Shown piece after piece: positions 25,518-34,740 of a stretch of 64,000 nt of DNA. Origin of the DNA: DATARN01 sp963851105 (GTDB lineage: Bacteria > Actinomycetota > Acidimicrobiia > Acidimicrobiales > Palsa-688); NCBI GenBank assembly GCA_963851105.1, contig CAWKNP010000008.1, forward strand, positions 1-64,000. The letters run 5' to 3'. Positions within the stretch are counted from its first letter, which is position 1. Each line of letters begins with the position of its first letter. The notes under the pieces are model-generated. The model saw nothing but the letters and a program-made list of their open reading frames with translations. It made no database searches and was not told the origin of the DNA. Position numbers and translations under genes: made by a program.

Positions 25518-27191
25518 TCAGCGGTCGTGTTCTGCCAGATATTCGTGGACCAGGCGGATGGCCATGGATCCCTCACCGACCGCGGCCGCGACGCGTTTGA
25601 TGGAGCCGCTGCGTACATCGCCCGCCGCGAACACGCCAGGCTGGCTCGTCTCCAGAAACGTACGTGGCCGGTCGTCGGAGGCGCCGTCCTGCGCCGCCTG
25701 GCCCGTCAGGACATAACCCCCGCCGTCGAGCGCCACCCGGTCGGACAACCAAGCGACATGAGGCTCGGCACCGATAAACACGAAAAGGCTGCGAGCGACC
25801 AGCCATTCGCGGTCGCCGGTCTGAGTATTCTCCACCGCGACCTTTTCCAGACGACCCCGCTCCCCCTCCAGTTCCCGGACCTCGTGGTCCATCCGTACGT
25901 CAATCTCGGGGTGGCGCACGACCTGGTCGGCCAGATATCGCGACATGTCCCGATTTATGTCGTGGTGACGCACGACGAGGGTCACGCGGGCGGCATGCTT
26001 GGCCAGGAACAGCGCTGCCTGCCCGGCCGAGTTGCCGCCGCCGACAACCACCACCGGGTCGCCGACACAGTTCATGGCCTCGACCTGGGTGGCGGCGTAA
26101 TACACGCTGGTGCCCTCGAACTCTGCCAAGTGGGCGACGTCGAGCTTGCGGTACCGCACCCCGGACGCGATCACCACCGACCGGGCGCGAATTCGCGACC
26201 CGTCATCGAGGGCGATGACATAGTGCCCATCGACGACATCCAAGCCGGTGGCCTCGGAGGGAACCGAGAGCTGGGCGCCAAACTTCTCGGCTTGGATGAC
26301 CGCCCGCTCGGCCAGCTCGGAACCGGACAGGCCCGATGGGAAGCCGAGGTAGTTCTCGATTCGGGGCGATGTCCCTGCTTGGCCGCCGGTGGCAATGGCG
26401 TCGACGGTGAGGGTGGTCAAGCCTTCCGAGGCCCCGTACAGCGACGCCGCCAAACCGGCCGGCCCGGCGCCCACGACGACCAGATCGGCGATGGTCTCCG
26501 ATGACACCGGGGCCTTCAACCCGATCAGAGCTGCCAAGTCGGAGTTGCTCGGGTTGCGCAGCAGGTGCTCCCCGCGCCACAACACCACCGGCGTGTCCTC
26601 GGGCGGCACGCCAAGTTGGCGGAGCAGGGTCTCGGCCACCTGGTCGGTCTCCAGGTCGACGAAACGGTGCGGCAGGCGGTTGCGGGTTGCGAACTCCCGC
26701 AGCCTGCGGGTGTCGGGTGAGTAACGGGACCCGACGATGCGAAAGCCGGTCCCCAGCGCGATCAGGATCGAACGGCGGATGAGATATGCCCGCAGTATCA
26801 GGTCCCCGAGTGCCGTGCCCTGCCCCACGAGCTGGCGGAGGCGTTCGACGGGCACCTCGATCAAGTCGGACTCCTCGCACACCACGCCGGTGGCGAACAC
26901 CGCCTCGCCCGTCAGCGCATTCAGCTCACCGAGGAAACGGCCCGCTCCGTGGACACCGATGACATCCTGGTCCGGGGACCCGTAGCCGTCGATGATCGCC
27001 ACCTTGCCGGCGGCGACCGCGTAGAAGTCACACGAAGGGTCGCCTTCGCGGAACAGCACCTCTCCGGGCCCCGCCCGACGACGTTCCCCCATTGATTCCA
27101 GGGTCGCCAACTGCTGTTCGTTCAGACGCGGGAACGCGCCGTTGAGGTCGGGCGTCTCCCGCAATGCTGCCGACGTCGACGGGTAGGTCAT
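25518..27191 (-). CDS. cNMP-binding domain/thioredoxin reductase-like flavoprotein
   Basis: Start at ATG 27191, overlapping the UBP zinc-finger stop by four bases. The 557-residue fusion has three parts. Residues about 25-150 are a cyclic-nucleotide-binding domain (RAGPGEVLFREGDPSCDFYA). Residues about 160-240 are a thioredoxin/glutaredoxin-like domain without CxxC. Residues about 250-557 are a low-molecular-weight TrxR-type FAD/NAD(P)H oxidoreductase: VVGAGPAGLAASLYG, ATGGQAGTSPRIENYLGFPS, VVVGGGNSAGQAALFLA, GVFAAGDVRSGSIKR. The redox CxxC of TrxR (CATC) is replaced near YYAATQVEAMNC, so it probably does not reduce thioredoxin the usual way. It may be a cNMP- or redox-sensing NAD(P)H oxidoreductase acting with the UBP protein. 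Confidence 0.9.
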   Translation of the reverse strand: MTYPSTSAALRETPDLNGAFPRLNEQQLATLESMGERRRAGPGEVLFREGDPSCDFYAVAAGKVAIIDGYGSPDQDVIGVHGAGRFLGELNALTGEAVFATGVVCEESDLIEVPVERLRQLVGQGTALGDLILRAYLIRRSILIALGTGFRIVGSRYSPDTRRLREFATRNRLPHRFVDLETDQVAETLLRQLGVPPEDTPVVLWRGEHLLRNPSNSDLAALIGLKAPVSSETIADLVVVGAGPAGLAASLYGASEGLTTLTVDAIATGGQAGTSPRIENYLGFPSGLSGSELAERAVIQAEKFGAQLSVPSEATGLDVVDGHYVIALDDGSRIRARSVVIASGVRYRKLDVAHLAEFEGTSVYYAATQVEAMNCVGDPVVVVGGGNSAGQAALFLAKHAARVTLVVRHHDINRDMSRYLADQVVRHPEIDVRMDHEVRELEGERGRLEKVAVENTQTGDREWLVARSLFVFIGAEPHVAWLSDRVALDGGGYVLTGQAAQDGASDDRPRTFLETSQPGVFAAGDVRSGSIKRVAAAVGEGSMAIRLVHEYLAEHDR

Positions 27192-27538
27192 TCCCTGGGG
27201 ATGCGACTGCCACTCGGGATGCGGCTGGCACTCGGGATGGGTGCACTCGGGATGGGACCGGGCGGGGGGCCTCCATCCAGTTCGAACATCAACTCGTCCG
27301 CATAGCACCAGAACCAGTCCTCGCCGGGTTCGAACGAGCGCACGATCGGATGACCTACGGCGCGGAAGTGCTTCGAGGCGTGACGCCCAGGCGACGAATC
27401 GCAGCATCCGATGTGACCACAGGTCATGCACTCTCGAAGGTGGACCCAGTCGCGTCGCCCCGTCCGTAAACAGTCCTCACAACCGGGCGCCGAAGGGAGC
27501 ACCGCCTGTATGTAATTAAGGTGACCGCAGATTGCCAT
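27188..27538 (-). CDS. UBP-type zinc-finger protein
   Basis: The 116-residue protein carries a ZnF-UBP fold: early Cys (AICGHL), CEDCLRTGRRDWVHLRECMT with further Cys, CGHIGCCD, HASKHFRAVGHPIVRSFE and the aromatic EDWFWCYAD segment. In eukaryotes this finger binds the C-terminus of ubiquitin; bacterial stand-alone versions are widespread beside flavin reductases of the type encoded next, and their ligand is unknown. The C-terminus is a short Pro/Ser repeat (PIPSAPIPSASRIPSGSRIP) from an approximately 18-bp tandem repeat in the DNA. It overlaps the flavoprotein start (ATGA), so the two are translated together. Confidence 0.88.
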   Translation of the reverse strand: MAICGHLNYIQAVLPSAPGCEDCLRTGRRDWVHLRECMTCGHIGCCDSSPGRHASKHFRAVGHPIVRSFEPGEDWFWCYADELMFELDGGPPPGPIPSAPIPSASRIPSGSRIPRE

Positions 27539-27607
27539 AATGCGCCAGGCTGCCAGGGTCAGGCATTTCGTAGCCCACGCGCCGTCGTAGTAATTGGCCG
27601 CCCCGGG

Positions 27608-28075
27608 CTACAGGAGCGTGTCGAAGATCCGAAAGACGCGTTCCCAGTGCTCGCTCCCAGGGTTTTTCAAGGTCGGCTCGATGATCTTGAAGGCGCGGGC
27701 CAGCGCCACACTGACGCCGCCCGCGATGAGCGGGAGCCGCCGTTCCAGCTCCTGGCTGTAGGCCAGGTCGAGCTGGGGACGCGCCGCCAGATGGCCCAGG
27801 ATGGGCTGCAGCTCGATGGCTTCGTCCATCTTTTCGAAGGCGTGCAGGCATTCCTGCAGGCCTTTGGTGATGGGCAGGTCCCAATCTTCGATCATCCCTC
27901 GGTCATTGAAGCGGGCCGACGCCTGGGCCATCACCAGCAGGTCCTGGACCTTCCGGAAAATGAAGTCGCTGTAGCGCTTCAGGTCGTCCTTGTCGACGTC
28001 GAGACCGCCAGCAGCTCGAAAGAACCGATGGAAGGTGGGGAGGTTGACCACCGTCGTCGTCTGAGTGGTGGCCAT
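27608..28075 (-). CDS. DUF1931 protein with pseudo-dimeric histone fold
   Basis: The 155-residue protein matches the DUF1931 family along its length: FHRFFRAAGGLDVDKDDLKR, IEDWDLPITKGLQECLHAFE, ELQPILGHLAARPQLDLAYS and the terminal EHWERVFRIFDTLL. Known structures of this family show two histone-fold motifs in one chain. Whether they bind DNA in vivo is not established. The start codon lies one base after the stop of the HtrA-like gene, so translation is coupled. The setting among stress genes suggests a nucleoid or stress function. Confidence 0.88.
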   Translation of the reverse strand: MATTQTTTVVNLPTFHRFFRAAGGLDVDKDDLKRYSDFIFRKVQDLLVMAQASARFNDRGMIEDWDLPITKGLQECLHAFEKMDEAIELQPILGHLAARPQLDLAYSQELERRLPLIAGGVSVALARAFKIIEPTLKNPGSEHWERVFRIFDTLL

Positions 28076-28076
28076 C

Positions 28077-29177
28077 TCAGCTCCCCAGATTCCCGAGCGT
28101 CACCGTGACGTCCTGGGTCTTCCCGTCGGCCCGCAACAGCGTCACCGTGGCCTTGTCACCCGGTTTGAGCCCGGCCAGGACGTCCTCGAGGACCGAGAGG
28201 GTGGGCGTGGCGGTGCCGTTGATCTTGGTGATGACGTCGCCCGGCTTGATGCCCGCCTTGACCGCCGGTCCTCCGGCCTGGACGCTGGCGACGATCACCC
28301 CGACGGCGTTGCCCGCCAAGTCGCCTGCGGTGGCGCCGGAAATGCCGAGGGCGGCACGACCGCTGTCGACCACCTTGCCCTGGCTGACCAGCTGGTTGGC
28401 GATGAGTTTGACGGTATTGGAGGGGATGGCGAAGCCGATCCCTCCGGCCGCACTGCCCCCGAGCTCCGGGTCGACGGCCGCCAGAGTCGGGATGCCGACC
28501 AACCGTCCCTGCAGGTCGACCAGGGCCCCGCCGCTGTTCCCCGGGTTGATGGCGGCGCTGGTCTGGATGGTGTCGGGGAGCACCACGCCGTTGCCTTCAC
28601 TGACCGTCCGGCCGGCAAAGCTGACGATGCCCTCGGTGACGGAGCTGGCCAGGCCGAGTGGGTTGCCGATGGCCATGACGATGTCGCCGACCTGCAGCTT
28701 GCTCGAGTCGTCGAGGACCAACTTGTTCACCCCTTTGGCCCGGTTGACCTTGATCACGGCCAGGTCGTCGGGGGGGTAGGTCCCGACGAGGGTCGCGGCC
28801 ACCGTCTGGCCGTCGAAGAATGTCACCTGGAACTGCTGGGCCGTACCGACCACGTGGGCGTTGGTGACGATGTCGCCCCTGTCGTCGAAGACCACGCCGG
28901 AGCCCAGCCCTGTGCTGGTGGTGATTTCAACCACCGAAGGCCGAACCTCGTTGACGACGCTGACGAAATCAGCCTGGACGGCTTGCGCCGACGCCGACGC
29001 CGACGCGAGCGGCACGGCCGGCGCGCCGGCGTGGGAGCTGCTGCAGGCCGTCACGCCAACGACGGTCAGGGTCACGGCCGTCAGCCTCACACCCCGCAGC
29101 CCGATTGCTTTCGATCCCGACCGACCGGCGGGGCGGCACGCCGAGAGGCCCGTCGCCGTCTGCAGTGGTGTGACCAT
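28077..29177 (-). CDS. HtrA/DegP-like serine protease with PDZ domain
   Basis: The 366-residue protein has a lipoprotein-like N-terminus (AVTLTVVGVTAC). A GTG at 29087 would give a shorter and more typical signal. The trypsin-like domain shows the triad His108 (TNAHVVG), Asp138 (PPDDLAVIKV) and Ser215 (NPGNSGGAL). A PDZ domain follows at about residues 270-366 (GPAVKAGIKPGDVITKING). It should act outside the membrane as a protease/chaperone for damaged envelope proteins. It is followed after one base by the DUF1931 gene. Confidence 0.92.
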   Translation of the reverse strand: MVTPLQTATGLSACRPAGRSGSKAIGLRGVRLTAVTLTVVGVTACSSSHAGAPAVPLASASASAQAVQADFVSVVNEVRPSVVEITTSTGLGSGVVFDDRGDIVTNAHVVGTAQQFQVTFFDGQTVAATLVGTYPPDDLAVIKVNRAKGVNKLVLDDSSKLQVGDIVMAIGNPLGLASSVTEGIVSFAGRTVSEGNGVVLPDTIQTSAAINPGNSGGALVDLQGRLVGIPTLAAVDPELGGSAAGGIGFAIPSNTVKLIANQLVSQGKVVDSGRAALGISGATAGDLAGNAVGVIVASVQAGGPAVKAGIKPGDVITKINGTATPTLSVLEDVLAGLKPGDKATVTLLRADGKTQDVTVTLGNLGS

Positions 29178-29344
29178 GCAACCAATGGCACCAGAGCCGG
29201 GGTCGGCGCCGCTTCACGCGATCGCGTAGAAGCTGCCAAGGTGGTCTGGGATCTCGGACGGACTGACGGACGCGAATGGTGAAGGCGCGCCACATGCTCG
29301 GGCGCCGCTGATCACCGCCTGGGTCAGCCGTGGCGGTCGAGGGG

Positions 29345-29938
29345 TTAGCTGTCCGCGGCGCTCGGGGTCTCCAGGACCGCCTCGATGTCCAGCTCCACCT
29401 TGATCTCCTTGCCGACCATGAGCTCGCCCGCTTCGAGGACCTGGTTCCACGTCACGCCGAAATCCTCCCGGTTGATGACCGCGGTGGCCTCGAACCCGGC
29501 GCGTGTTCCGCCCCAGGGGTCGGTCGCGGTTCCCGTGTAGTCGACTCGGAGCCTCACCGGCCGTACGGCGTTTTTCACTGTCAGGTCGCCATCTACTTCC
29601 CACGAGTCCCCTGACGGGCGCACCGAGGTGGACAGGAAGCGGATCTCGGGATATTCCTGCACGTCGAGGAAATCGGCAGAACGCAGGTGGCTGTCGCGGG
29701 TCTTGTCACCGGTATCAAGACTGGCCGCCTGGATCAGGACCTCCACCGACGACTGGGTGGGGTCGGGCGCGATTTCAATAGTCCCGGAGAACGAACTGAA
29801 ATGGCCTCGTACCCGGCTGATCATCATATGCCGGACCGCGAACTGGATCCGTGAATGGGTCGGGTCGATGCTCCATCTCCCGGGCTGCGGAAGTTCCCGA
29901 CGTTCGGTCTTGGCGGCCTGCGGCGTGCTAGTTGACAT
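29345..29938 (-). CDS. YceI-family protein
   Basis: The 197-residue protein has the YceI lipocalin-like pattern: WSIDPTHSRIQFAVRHMMIS, GHFSSFSGTIEI, TRDSHLRSADFLDVQEYPEI, the DLTVKNAVRPVRL strand and the INREDFGVTWN segment. The family binds long isoprenoid or amphipathic lipids. There is no signal peptide, so it is probably cytoplasmic, as in many actinobacteria. Its start overlaps the end of the thioredoxin gene by 11 bases, which indicates one operon. Confidence 0.92.
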   Translation of the reverse strand: MSTSTPQAAKTERRELPQPGRWSIDPTHSRIQFAVRHMMISRVRGHFSSFSGTIEIAPDPTQSSVEVLIQAASLDTGDKTRDSHLRSADFLDVQEYPEIRFLSTSVRPSGDSWEVDGDLTVKNAVRPVRLRVDYTGTATDPWGGTRAGFEATAVINREDFGVTWNQVLEAGELMVGKEIKVELDIEAVLETPSAADS

Positions 29939-30398
29939 TTCTCCCTCCCGGTCCGGTACTGCTCTGTGTCATCGAAGGCAACGACCGTTCCAGCCATTCC
30001 CTGAGTTCTGGTTCCGGAGCCGCCCCGGTCGTACGGGACAGGACCCGACCGCCCTGGACGACGACGAGCGTCGGAATCCCTTGCACCTCGAATCGGCGTG
30101 CAACCTCAGGCGCCTCGTCGACATTGACCTTGACCAGTTTGAGCCGCCCCGCGAACTGGCGGGCCAGAGCCTCGAGCGCCGGGCTCACCGCCCGGCACGG
30201 CGCGCACCACGGTGCCCAAAGGTCGAGCAGGACCGCGATGGCGGAACCGTCCACGATTTCGGCAAAGTCCCTGTCCTGGGCGGCGACGATCCACGGCAGC
30301 GGAGAATGACAATTACCGCAGCGGGGAACGCCCGCGGCGGCCGCAGGGATCCGGTTCTTGGTGCCGCACACCGGGCAAACGACAATGGCGCTCTGCAT
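29928..30398 (-). CDS. trxC: Thioredoxin with N-terminal zinc ribbon (TrxC-type)
   Basis: The 156-residue protein has a zinc ribbon (Cys8-Cys11 and Cys27-Cys30) followed by a thioredoxin domain with active site WCAPC (Cys65, Cys68), the cis-Pro region GIPTLVV and a C-terminal helix (REWLERSL). This is the thioredoxin 2 layout known for oxidative and thermal stress tolerance. It is the first gene of the leftward series, about 170 bp from the LuxR-type gene, and overlaps the YceI-like gene. Confidence 0.9.
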   Translation of the reverse strand: MQSAIVVCPVCGTKNRIPAAAAGVPRCGNCHSPLPWIVAAQDRDFAEIVDGSAIAVLLDLWAPWCAPCRAVSPALEALARQFAGRLKLVKVNVDEAPEVARRFEVQGIPTLVVVQGGRVLSRTTGAAPEPELREWLERSLPSMTQSSTGPGGRNVN

Positions 30399-30568
30399 GC
30401 CCGATCTCCATTCACGCCGCGGAGGCTGCGGCCGCTCGCTTCACCGTGATTTCCCGAAACGTGGGTCAACGTTTGCGAACCTCCTCTCGGTGACCGCTAT
30501 TGAGAACAGCGTCGCACCGCCTCGTTTAGGAGGACACCACGCGCCCGCGTGGTCCTGGCGTCCCAGCC

Positions 30569-32764
30569 TCAGGCGGACCCGTCTCGTACCAACACCAGGC
30601 GAGCCAGCTCCACCCGAGACCCCACGTTCAGCTTGCGGAACACCTGCCGGAGATGGAAGTCGACGGTATGGCGGGATAGGAAGAGTCGCTCGGCAACCTT
30701 GGGGTTGCTCAGACCTTGGGCCACCAAGTCGGTGACCCGGCGCTCGGCGTCGGTCAAGCTGGCCCACCCCGAGACCGGGCGGGGGGAATGACGGCTGCGG
30801 CGCTGCCCCGAGCCCAGCTCCCCAAGGAGGGTCCGGACCCGCGCCGCATGGTAGGACGCACCCATCTGCTCATTAGCGGCCAACGCCCGTTCCAGCTGGC
30901 TCCGGCCCCGGCACCGGTGACCCCCCTGAGCCAGTAGGTCGCCTGCATCCTCGCAGGCTGCGGCCCGAGCCCCGGGATGGCGATGCTCACTCCCCAGCCG
31001 CTCCAACGTCTCGGCGTCGCGATTGAGCAAGGCCCGCGTATGCTCGGCCGACCCCACCACCACCGAATACATCTCGTTGTCGGTCGCCAGCCGCTCGATG
31101 CAGGCCGCCACTCGTTCGGCGGCCGCCAACTCGCCCACTGCCAGGGCGGTGCGAACCAGCCACCGCGACGCCGCCGGCTCGGCCACGAGGAGTCGCCGGT
31201 GCGAAGCCGGGTCCTCATAGACAGCCGCCATGACACCGAACCCCGCCTCAGGACCGTGCCGGGCCTCGGCCAACTGGGCCCGCGCCCACAGGAGTGACGT
31301 GGCCCCCGTGAGGGCCCGTCCCCCCGGAGACGTTGCGTCGAGCTCCTCGAGGTGGCCTTCGGCCACTGCGAGATCGCCCCGCATCAGGGCAACCAGGGCC
31401 ATGACGAGCAGGGCTGGAGACGCCAAGAGGTCGGTTCCCTGCCGACGAGCCAGCGCCAGCCCCGCCTCCGCCTCGTCGTGGGCGGCTCCGAGACGCCCCG
31501 TCGCCAGCGAAAGGCGGGCCTGGAGAATGTCCGGACCCGCGGCCCAACCGGCGCCCGCCGACCGCCGGACCCGGTCCCGGCCGGCGGCGTGCAGGTTGAA
31601 CGCCCGTCGAAAGTCCCCGATCGCCAGGTACGCCGCGGCCAAGGCGAAGCGCGGCAGCGGGCAGCCGACCGAGAACTTGGCGTCGTCGGCCCGGCGCACC
31701 GCCGCTTGCAGGAACCCGATGGTGTCGGACACCCGGCCTTCGTTCCATGCGACGAAGGCCAAGGTGGTGAGGGCCCCGGCCAGCGCACCATCGCCTCCGG
31801 GACCGACGGCGCCCCCGAGGAGTGCCTCGGCCCGCCGGTGCGCGACCGTCAATTGACCCTCGAGCATCCAGCCGAAGAGGCGCATCACCTCGGCGGCCGC
31901 CCCCGCGGCGGCGCCGATCGACGCCTCACGGAAGACCGCGTCGGCGTGGGCCACCGACTGGTCCGGCCGGCCAGCGAGGAAGCAGAGATGGGCCAGTTCG
32001 AGGTGCAACTCGGCGACACCATCTTGTGGTCGTCGTGCCGCCAAGGCTCGACGGGCCAGGTCGGCTGCGCCCGCTCGGTCGCCCATCGCCAGCAGCGCCT
32101 TCACCTGGTTCGCGACCCCTTCCAGGCGGTCAAGCGCGATGGGGAGCGACTCGGGGGCGGGGTCCGGGTCCGAACACGGCGCGTCTTGTGACACCGGCTC
32201 CGGCCTGACGGCCCGCCGGGTAGGCGGCTGATCCCGCGCCGTGTCGTCGGCGCCGGCCGCGTCGGGCGAATCAGCCGCGACGGTGGCGTCGGGCGAACCA
32301 GCAGCGACGGTGGCGTCTGGCAAGTCGGCGTGGGCATCAATGGCGGCGTCGGCCAATTCGACGTCGCGATCGCCGATCCGGCGGTGCAGGGCCATGCGGA
32401 TGGGGCTCGGAACCCCCTGATAGATCGCCTGGCGGACCAGCTCATGACGAAACGCCAAGCCGTCGCCGGTGGGCACGATGACGCCTGAGGCCAGGGCGTC
32501 ACGCAGCGGAGGCATCACCTGGCCGAGCGGCTCGCCCATGACCTCGGCCGCCTCCTCCACCGAGAACGTCGGCCCGATCACCGCGGTCACGTCGAGGAGG
32601 CGCCACGCGCCGGGCGTGACCCGCCCGAGGCTGCGCGCCTGCTGGCCCTGCAGCCGCGACGGAAGCTTGGCCAGAACCGACCGGACCCGAGTGGGAACAA
32701 TTGCCGGCTCCAACTCATGAACAGAGGTGGTGTCGGGCACTGGCGCATCCGCAGGAGCGGCCAC
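30569..32764 (-). CDS. LuxR-type regulator of LAL class lacking the ATPase domain
   Basis: The 731-residue protein ends in a LuxR HTH (about 668-725: LTDAERRVTDLVAQGLSNPK, then VAERLFLSRHTVDFHLRQVF). The N-terminal 120 residues match the winged-helix part that normally follows the AAA/NB-ARC ATPase of large LAL regulators (VTPGAWRLLDVTAVIGPTFS...), and the middle is TPR-like helical repeats. No Walker A motif is present, so the usual nucleotide switch is missing. The start at 32764 and the upstream 194-bp divergent region argue against simple truncation by the gene model. A 24-residue repeat-like segment (DATVAAGSPDATVAADSPDA) occurs near residue 160. It may control the stress operon downstream. 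Confidence 0.85.
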   Translation of the reverse strand: MAAPADAPVPDTTSVHELEPAIVPTRVRSVLAKLPSRLQGQQARSLGRVTPGAWRLLDVTAVIGPTFSVEEAAEVMGEPLGQVMPPLRDALASGVIVPTGDGLAFRHELVRQAIYQGVPSPIRMALHRRIGDRDVELADAAIDAHADLPDATVAAGSPDATVAADSPDAAGADDTARDQPPTRRAVRPEPVSQDAPCSDPDPAPESLPIALDRLEGVANQVKALLAMGDRAGAADLARRALAARRPQDGVAELHLELAHLCFLAGRPDQSVAHADAVFREASIGAAAGAAAEVMRLFGWMLEGQLTVAHRRAEALLGGAVGPGGDGALAGALTTLAFVAWNEGRVSDTIGFLQAAVRRADDAKFSVGCPLPRFALAAAYLAIGDFRRAFNLHAAGRDRVRRSAGAGWAAGPDILQARLSLATGRLGAAHDEAEAGLALARRQGTDLLASPALLVMALVALMRGDLAVAEGHLEELDATSPGGRALTGATSLLWARAQLAEARHGPEAGFGVMAAVYEDPASHRRLLVAEPAASRWLVRTALAVGELAAAERVAACIERLATDNEMYSVVVGSAEHTRALLNRDAETLERLGSEHRHPGARAAACEDAGDLLAQGGHRCRGRSQLERALAANEQMGASYHAARVRTLLGELGSGQRRSRHSPRPVSGWASLTDAERRVTDLVAQGLSNPKVAERLFLSRHTVDFHLRQVFRKLNVGSRVELARLVLVRDGSA

Positions 32765-32958
32765 CTGGATAGTCTATGGATTCGCAGCTGGGACAAAACA
32801 GGTCCCAGAGGACGAACCTCACGGGGACGGGAGACCGATTTTCCCCAGTCTTGAGAAACGGTCAATGCGCGACCGGTCGGACAGGATAAAGATAACGATG
32901 GAATTCGTCCTCCCAGGACGAAGAATCCCTTTCGCTCGACGTCGGTGGGAGGATCGGC
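32765..32958. promoter_or_regulatory. Divergent promoter region between two regulators
   Basis: This 194-bp interval separates the leftward LuxR-type gene and the rightward PucR/CdaR-type gene. It is lower in GC than its flanks (ACAGGATAAAGATAACGATG near 32880). It must carry the promoters of both; individual boxes cannot be assigned with confidence. Confidence 0.45.
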
Positions 32959-34740
32959 GTGTCATCGTCGACCCCTGACCCCGTAGGCGAGCCATTATTC
33001 GGTTCGCCCATGCCGGAAGTAACCGTGGGGGCATTACCGCCCGCTTCGGGGGAATCGGACGCCAATTTTCGCGAGCAACTGTCGAACCTGCAGGGACTAC
33101 TGGTCCTGTCGATGCTGATGACCGAGGCCGGCGACGAACGCAAGATCCTCCACCTGGCTTCGACCGCCGTGCCGTCGCTCGGGCGCAGCCGCCTGTGGGG
33201 CGTCCATCTGCGCGGCTCTGGGTGGCGGTCGATGACCGACGGTCCCGCCCCAGGCGGGGTCGGGCATGCCGACGTCACGGCCCAGTTGGCGGTGCTCGGC
33301 AGCGCGGGCGGGGTCGTGGCGATCGCGGGCGAGGCATGGGGGTGGGCCTTCCCGCTGCGCAGCCTCGACGGTGAGTTTGGGTACCTCGTGGTCGCAGCCG
33401 ACAGCTTGCCGCCCCCGCCGGAGCAGTTCCTGCTGCGGGTCCTGGCCCAGCAGGCCGCCATCGCCCTGGCCAACGCCCGCCTGCACGGCCGGGAGCGGGC
33501 TCGGGCGGTCGAGATGCGCTCAGCCAACGCAGCCCTGGCGGACACGGTGGCGTCGCTGAAGCGCAGCACCACCATCCACGACCGGTTGACTCAGGTGGCC
33601 GTCGCCGGGGAGGGCCAGGAGGGAATCGCACGGGCCGTCCATGAGCTGACGGGACTGCCGGTGGCAATCGAGGACCGGCACGGAAATCTCACCGCGTGGG
33701 CCGGCCCTGACCGTCCCGACCCCTACCCCAAGGACAGCCCGGCGCGCCGGGAGCAGGCGCTGCGCCACGCCAGTGAGGCGGGGGGGCCGGTACGGACGCA
33801 CGGCCGGGTCATCGCCCTGGCCCGGCCCCGGCCCGACATTGTCGGGGTGCTGGCCTTGCTCGACCCCGAAGGCCGCTTCGGTGCCGCCGAGCAGGCGGCT
33901 CTGGAACACGGGGCAACGGTGCTGGCCATGGAACTGGCCCGACTGTGGAGCATCGCCGAGGCGGAACTCCGGGTCGGGCGGGACCTGGTCGAGGAGCTCT
34001 TGGTCGCGACCGACGATCAAGCACCCGTGCTGCGGGCCCAAGCCCTCGGGTATGACCTCGAACGGCCGCACCGGGTACTTGTCATCGCCAGCCCGGTAGA
34101 GGGAACCAGCTCGAGTGACGACTCCCTCTTCCATGCCGTGCGGCGGGCGGCCAGCGACGTGGTAGTGGGCTCACTGCAAATGTCTCGGGGCGACACCGTC
34201 GTGCTGTTGTCCGACGCCGAGCAGGACTGGGAGGAGTTTCGCGCCGCCGTCGTCACCCAGCTTGGGGGTGGCCGGTGCCGGGTCGGCGTAGGCAGCTTGT
34301 GCGTGCGCCCCACCGACTTTCGGCGTTCCTACCGCGAGGCCGGGCTGGCCCTACGTTTGCAGGCCGGCCTGGGCGGAAACGGCGGCGTCGACCGGGCCAT
34401 CTCATTCGACGACCTTGGCGTGCTACGGCTCCTGCTCACCACCGATGACACAGGGGCTGTCGAGCGCTTTGCCCACGAGTGGCTCGGACCGCTGCTCGAC
34501 TACGACGCCAAACGAGGGTCGGAGATGGTAGCCACCCTCACCGCCTACCTGGAGTTCGGTGGTAGCTACGCAGCCACCGCAGCGGCGATTGCCGTCCACC
34601 GAAGCACCCTCAAGTACCGGCTGCAGCGCATCGAGGAGATCACCGGGTACAACCTGTCGGTTCCCGACATCCGGTTCAACCTCCAGGTGGCCGTCCGGGC
34701 CTGGCAGGTTCTGGAAACTCTCCGCGCCGCACCCTCCTAG
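32959..34740 (+). CDS. PucR/CdaR-family transcriptional regulator with GAF domains
   Basis: The 593-residue protein has an N-terminal GAF-like domain (about 35-175, ending in LLRVLAQQAAIALANARLHG), a coiled linker, a second sensory region (about 205-335, LPVAIEDRHGNLTAWAG) and a PucR-type C-terminus. The HTH is recognised in SYAATAAAIAVHRSTLKYRL followed by QRIEEITGYNLS, the CdaR/PucR signature. Such proteins activate genes in response to small molecules. It is divergent from the LuxR-type gene and just upstream of the chaperone operon, so either could be a target. Confidence 0.88.
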   Translation: MSSSTPDPVGEPLFGSPMPEVTVGALPPASGESDANFREQLSNLQGLLVLSMLMTEAGDERKILHLASTAVPSLGRSRLWGVHLRGSGWRSMTDGPAPGGVGHADVTAQLAVLGSAGGVVAIAGEAWGWAFPLRSLDGEFGYLVVAADSLPPPPEQFLLRVLAQQAAIALANARLHGRERARAVEMRSANAALADTVASLKRSTTIHDRLTQVAVAGEGQEGIARAVHELTGLPVAIEDRHGNLTAWAGPDRPDPYPKDSPARREQALRHASEAGGPVRTHGRVIALARPRPDIVGVLALLDPEGRFGAAEQAALEHGATVLAMELARLWSIAEAELRVGRDLVEELLVATDDQAPVLRAQALGYDLERPHRVLVIASPVEGTSSSDDSLFHAVRRAASDVVVGSLQMSRGDTVVLLSDAEQDWEEFRAAVVTQLGGGRCRVGVGSLCVRPTDFRRSYREAGLALRLQAGLGGNGGVDRAISFDDLGVLRLLLTTDDTGAVERFAHEWLGPLLDYDAKRGSEMVATLTAYLEFGGSYAATAAAIAVHRSTLKYRLQRIEEITGYNLSVPDIRFNLQVAVRAWQVLETLRAAPS

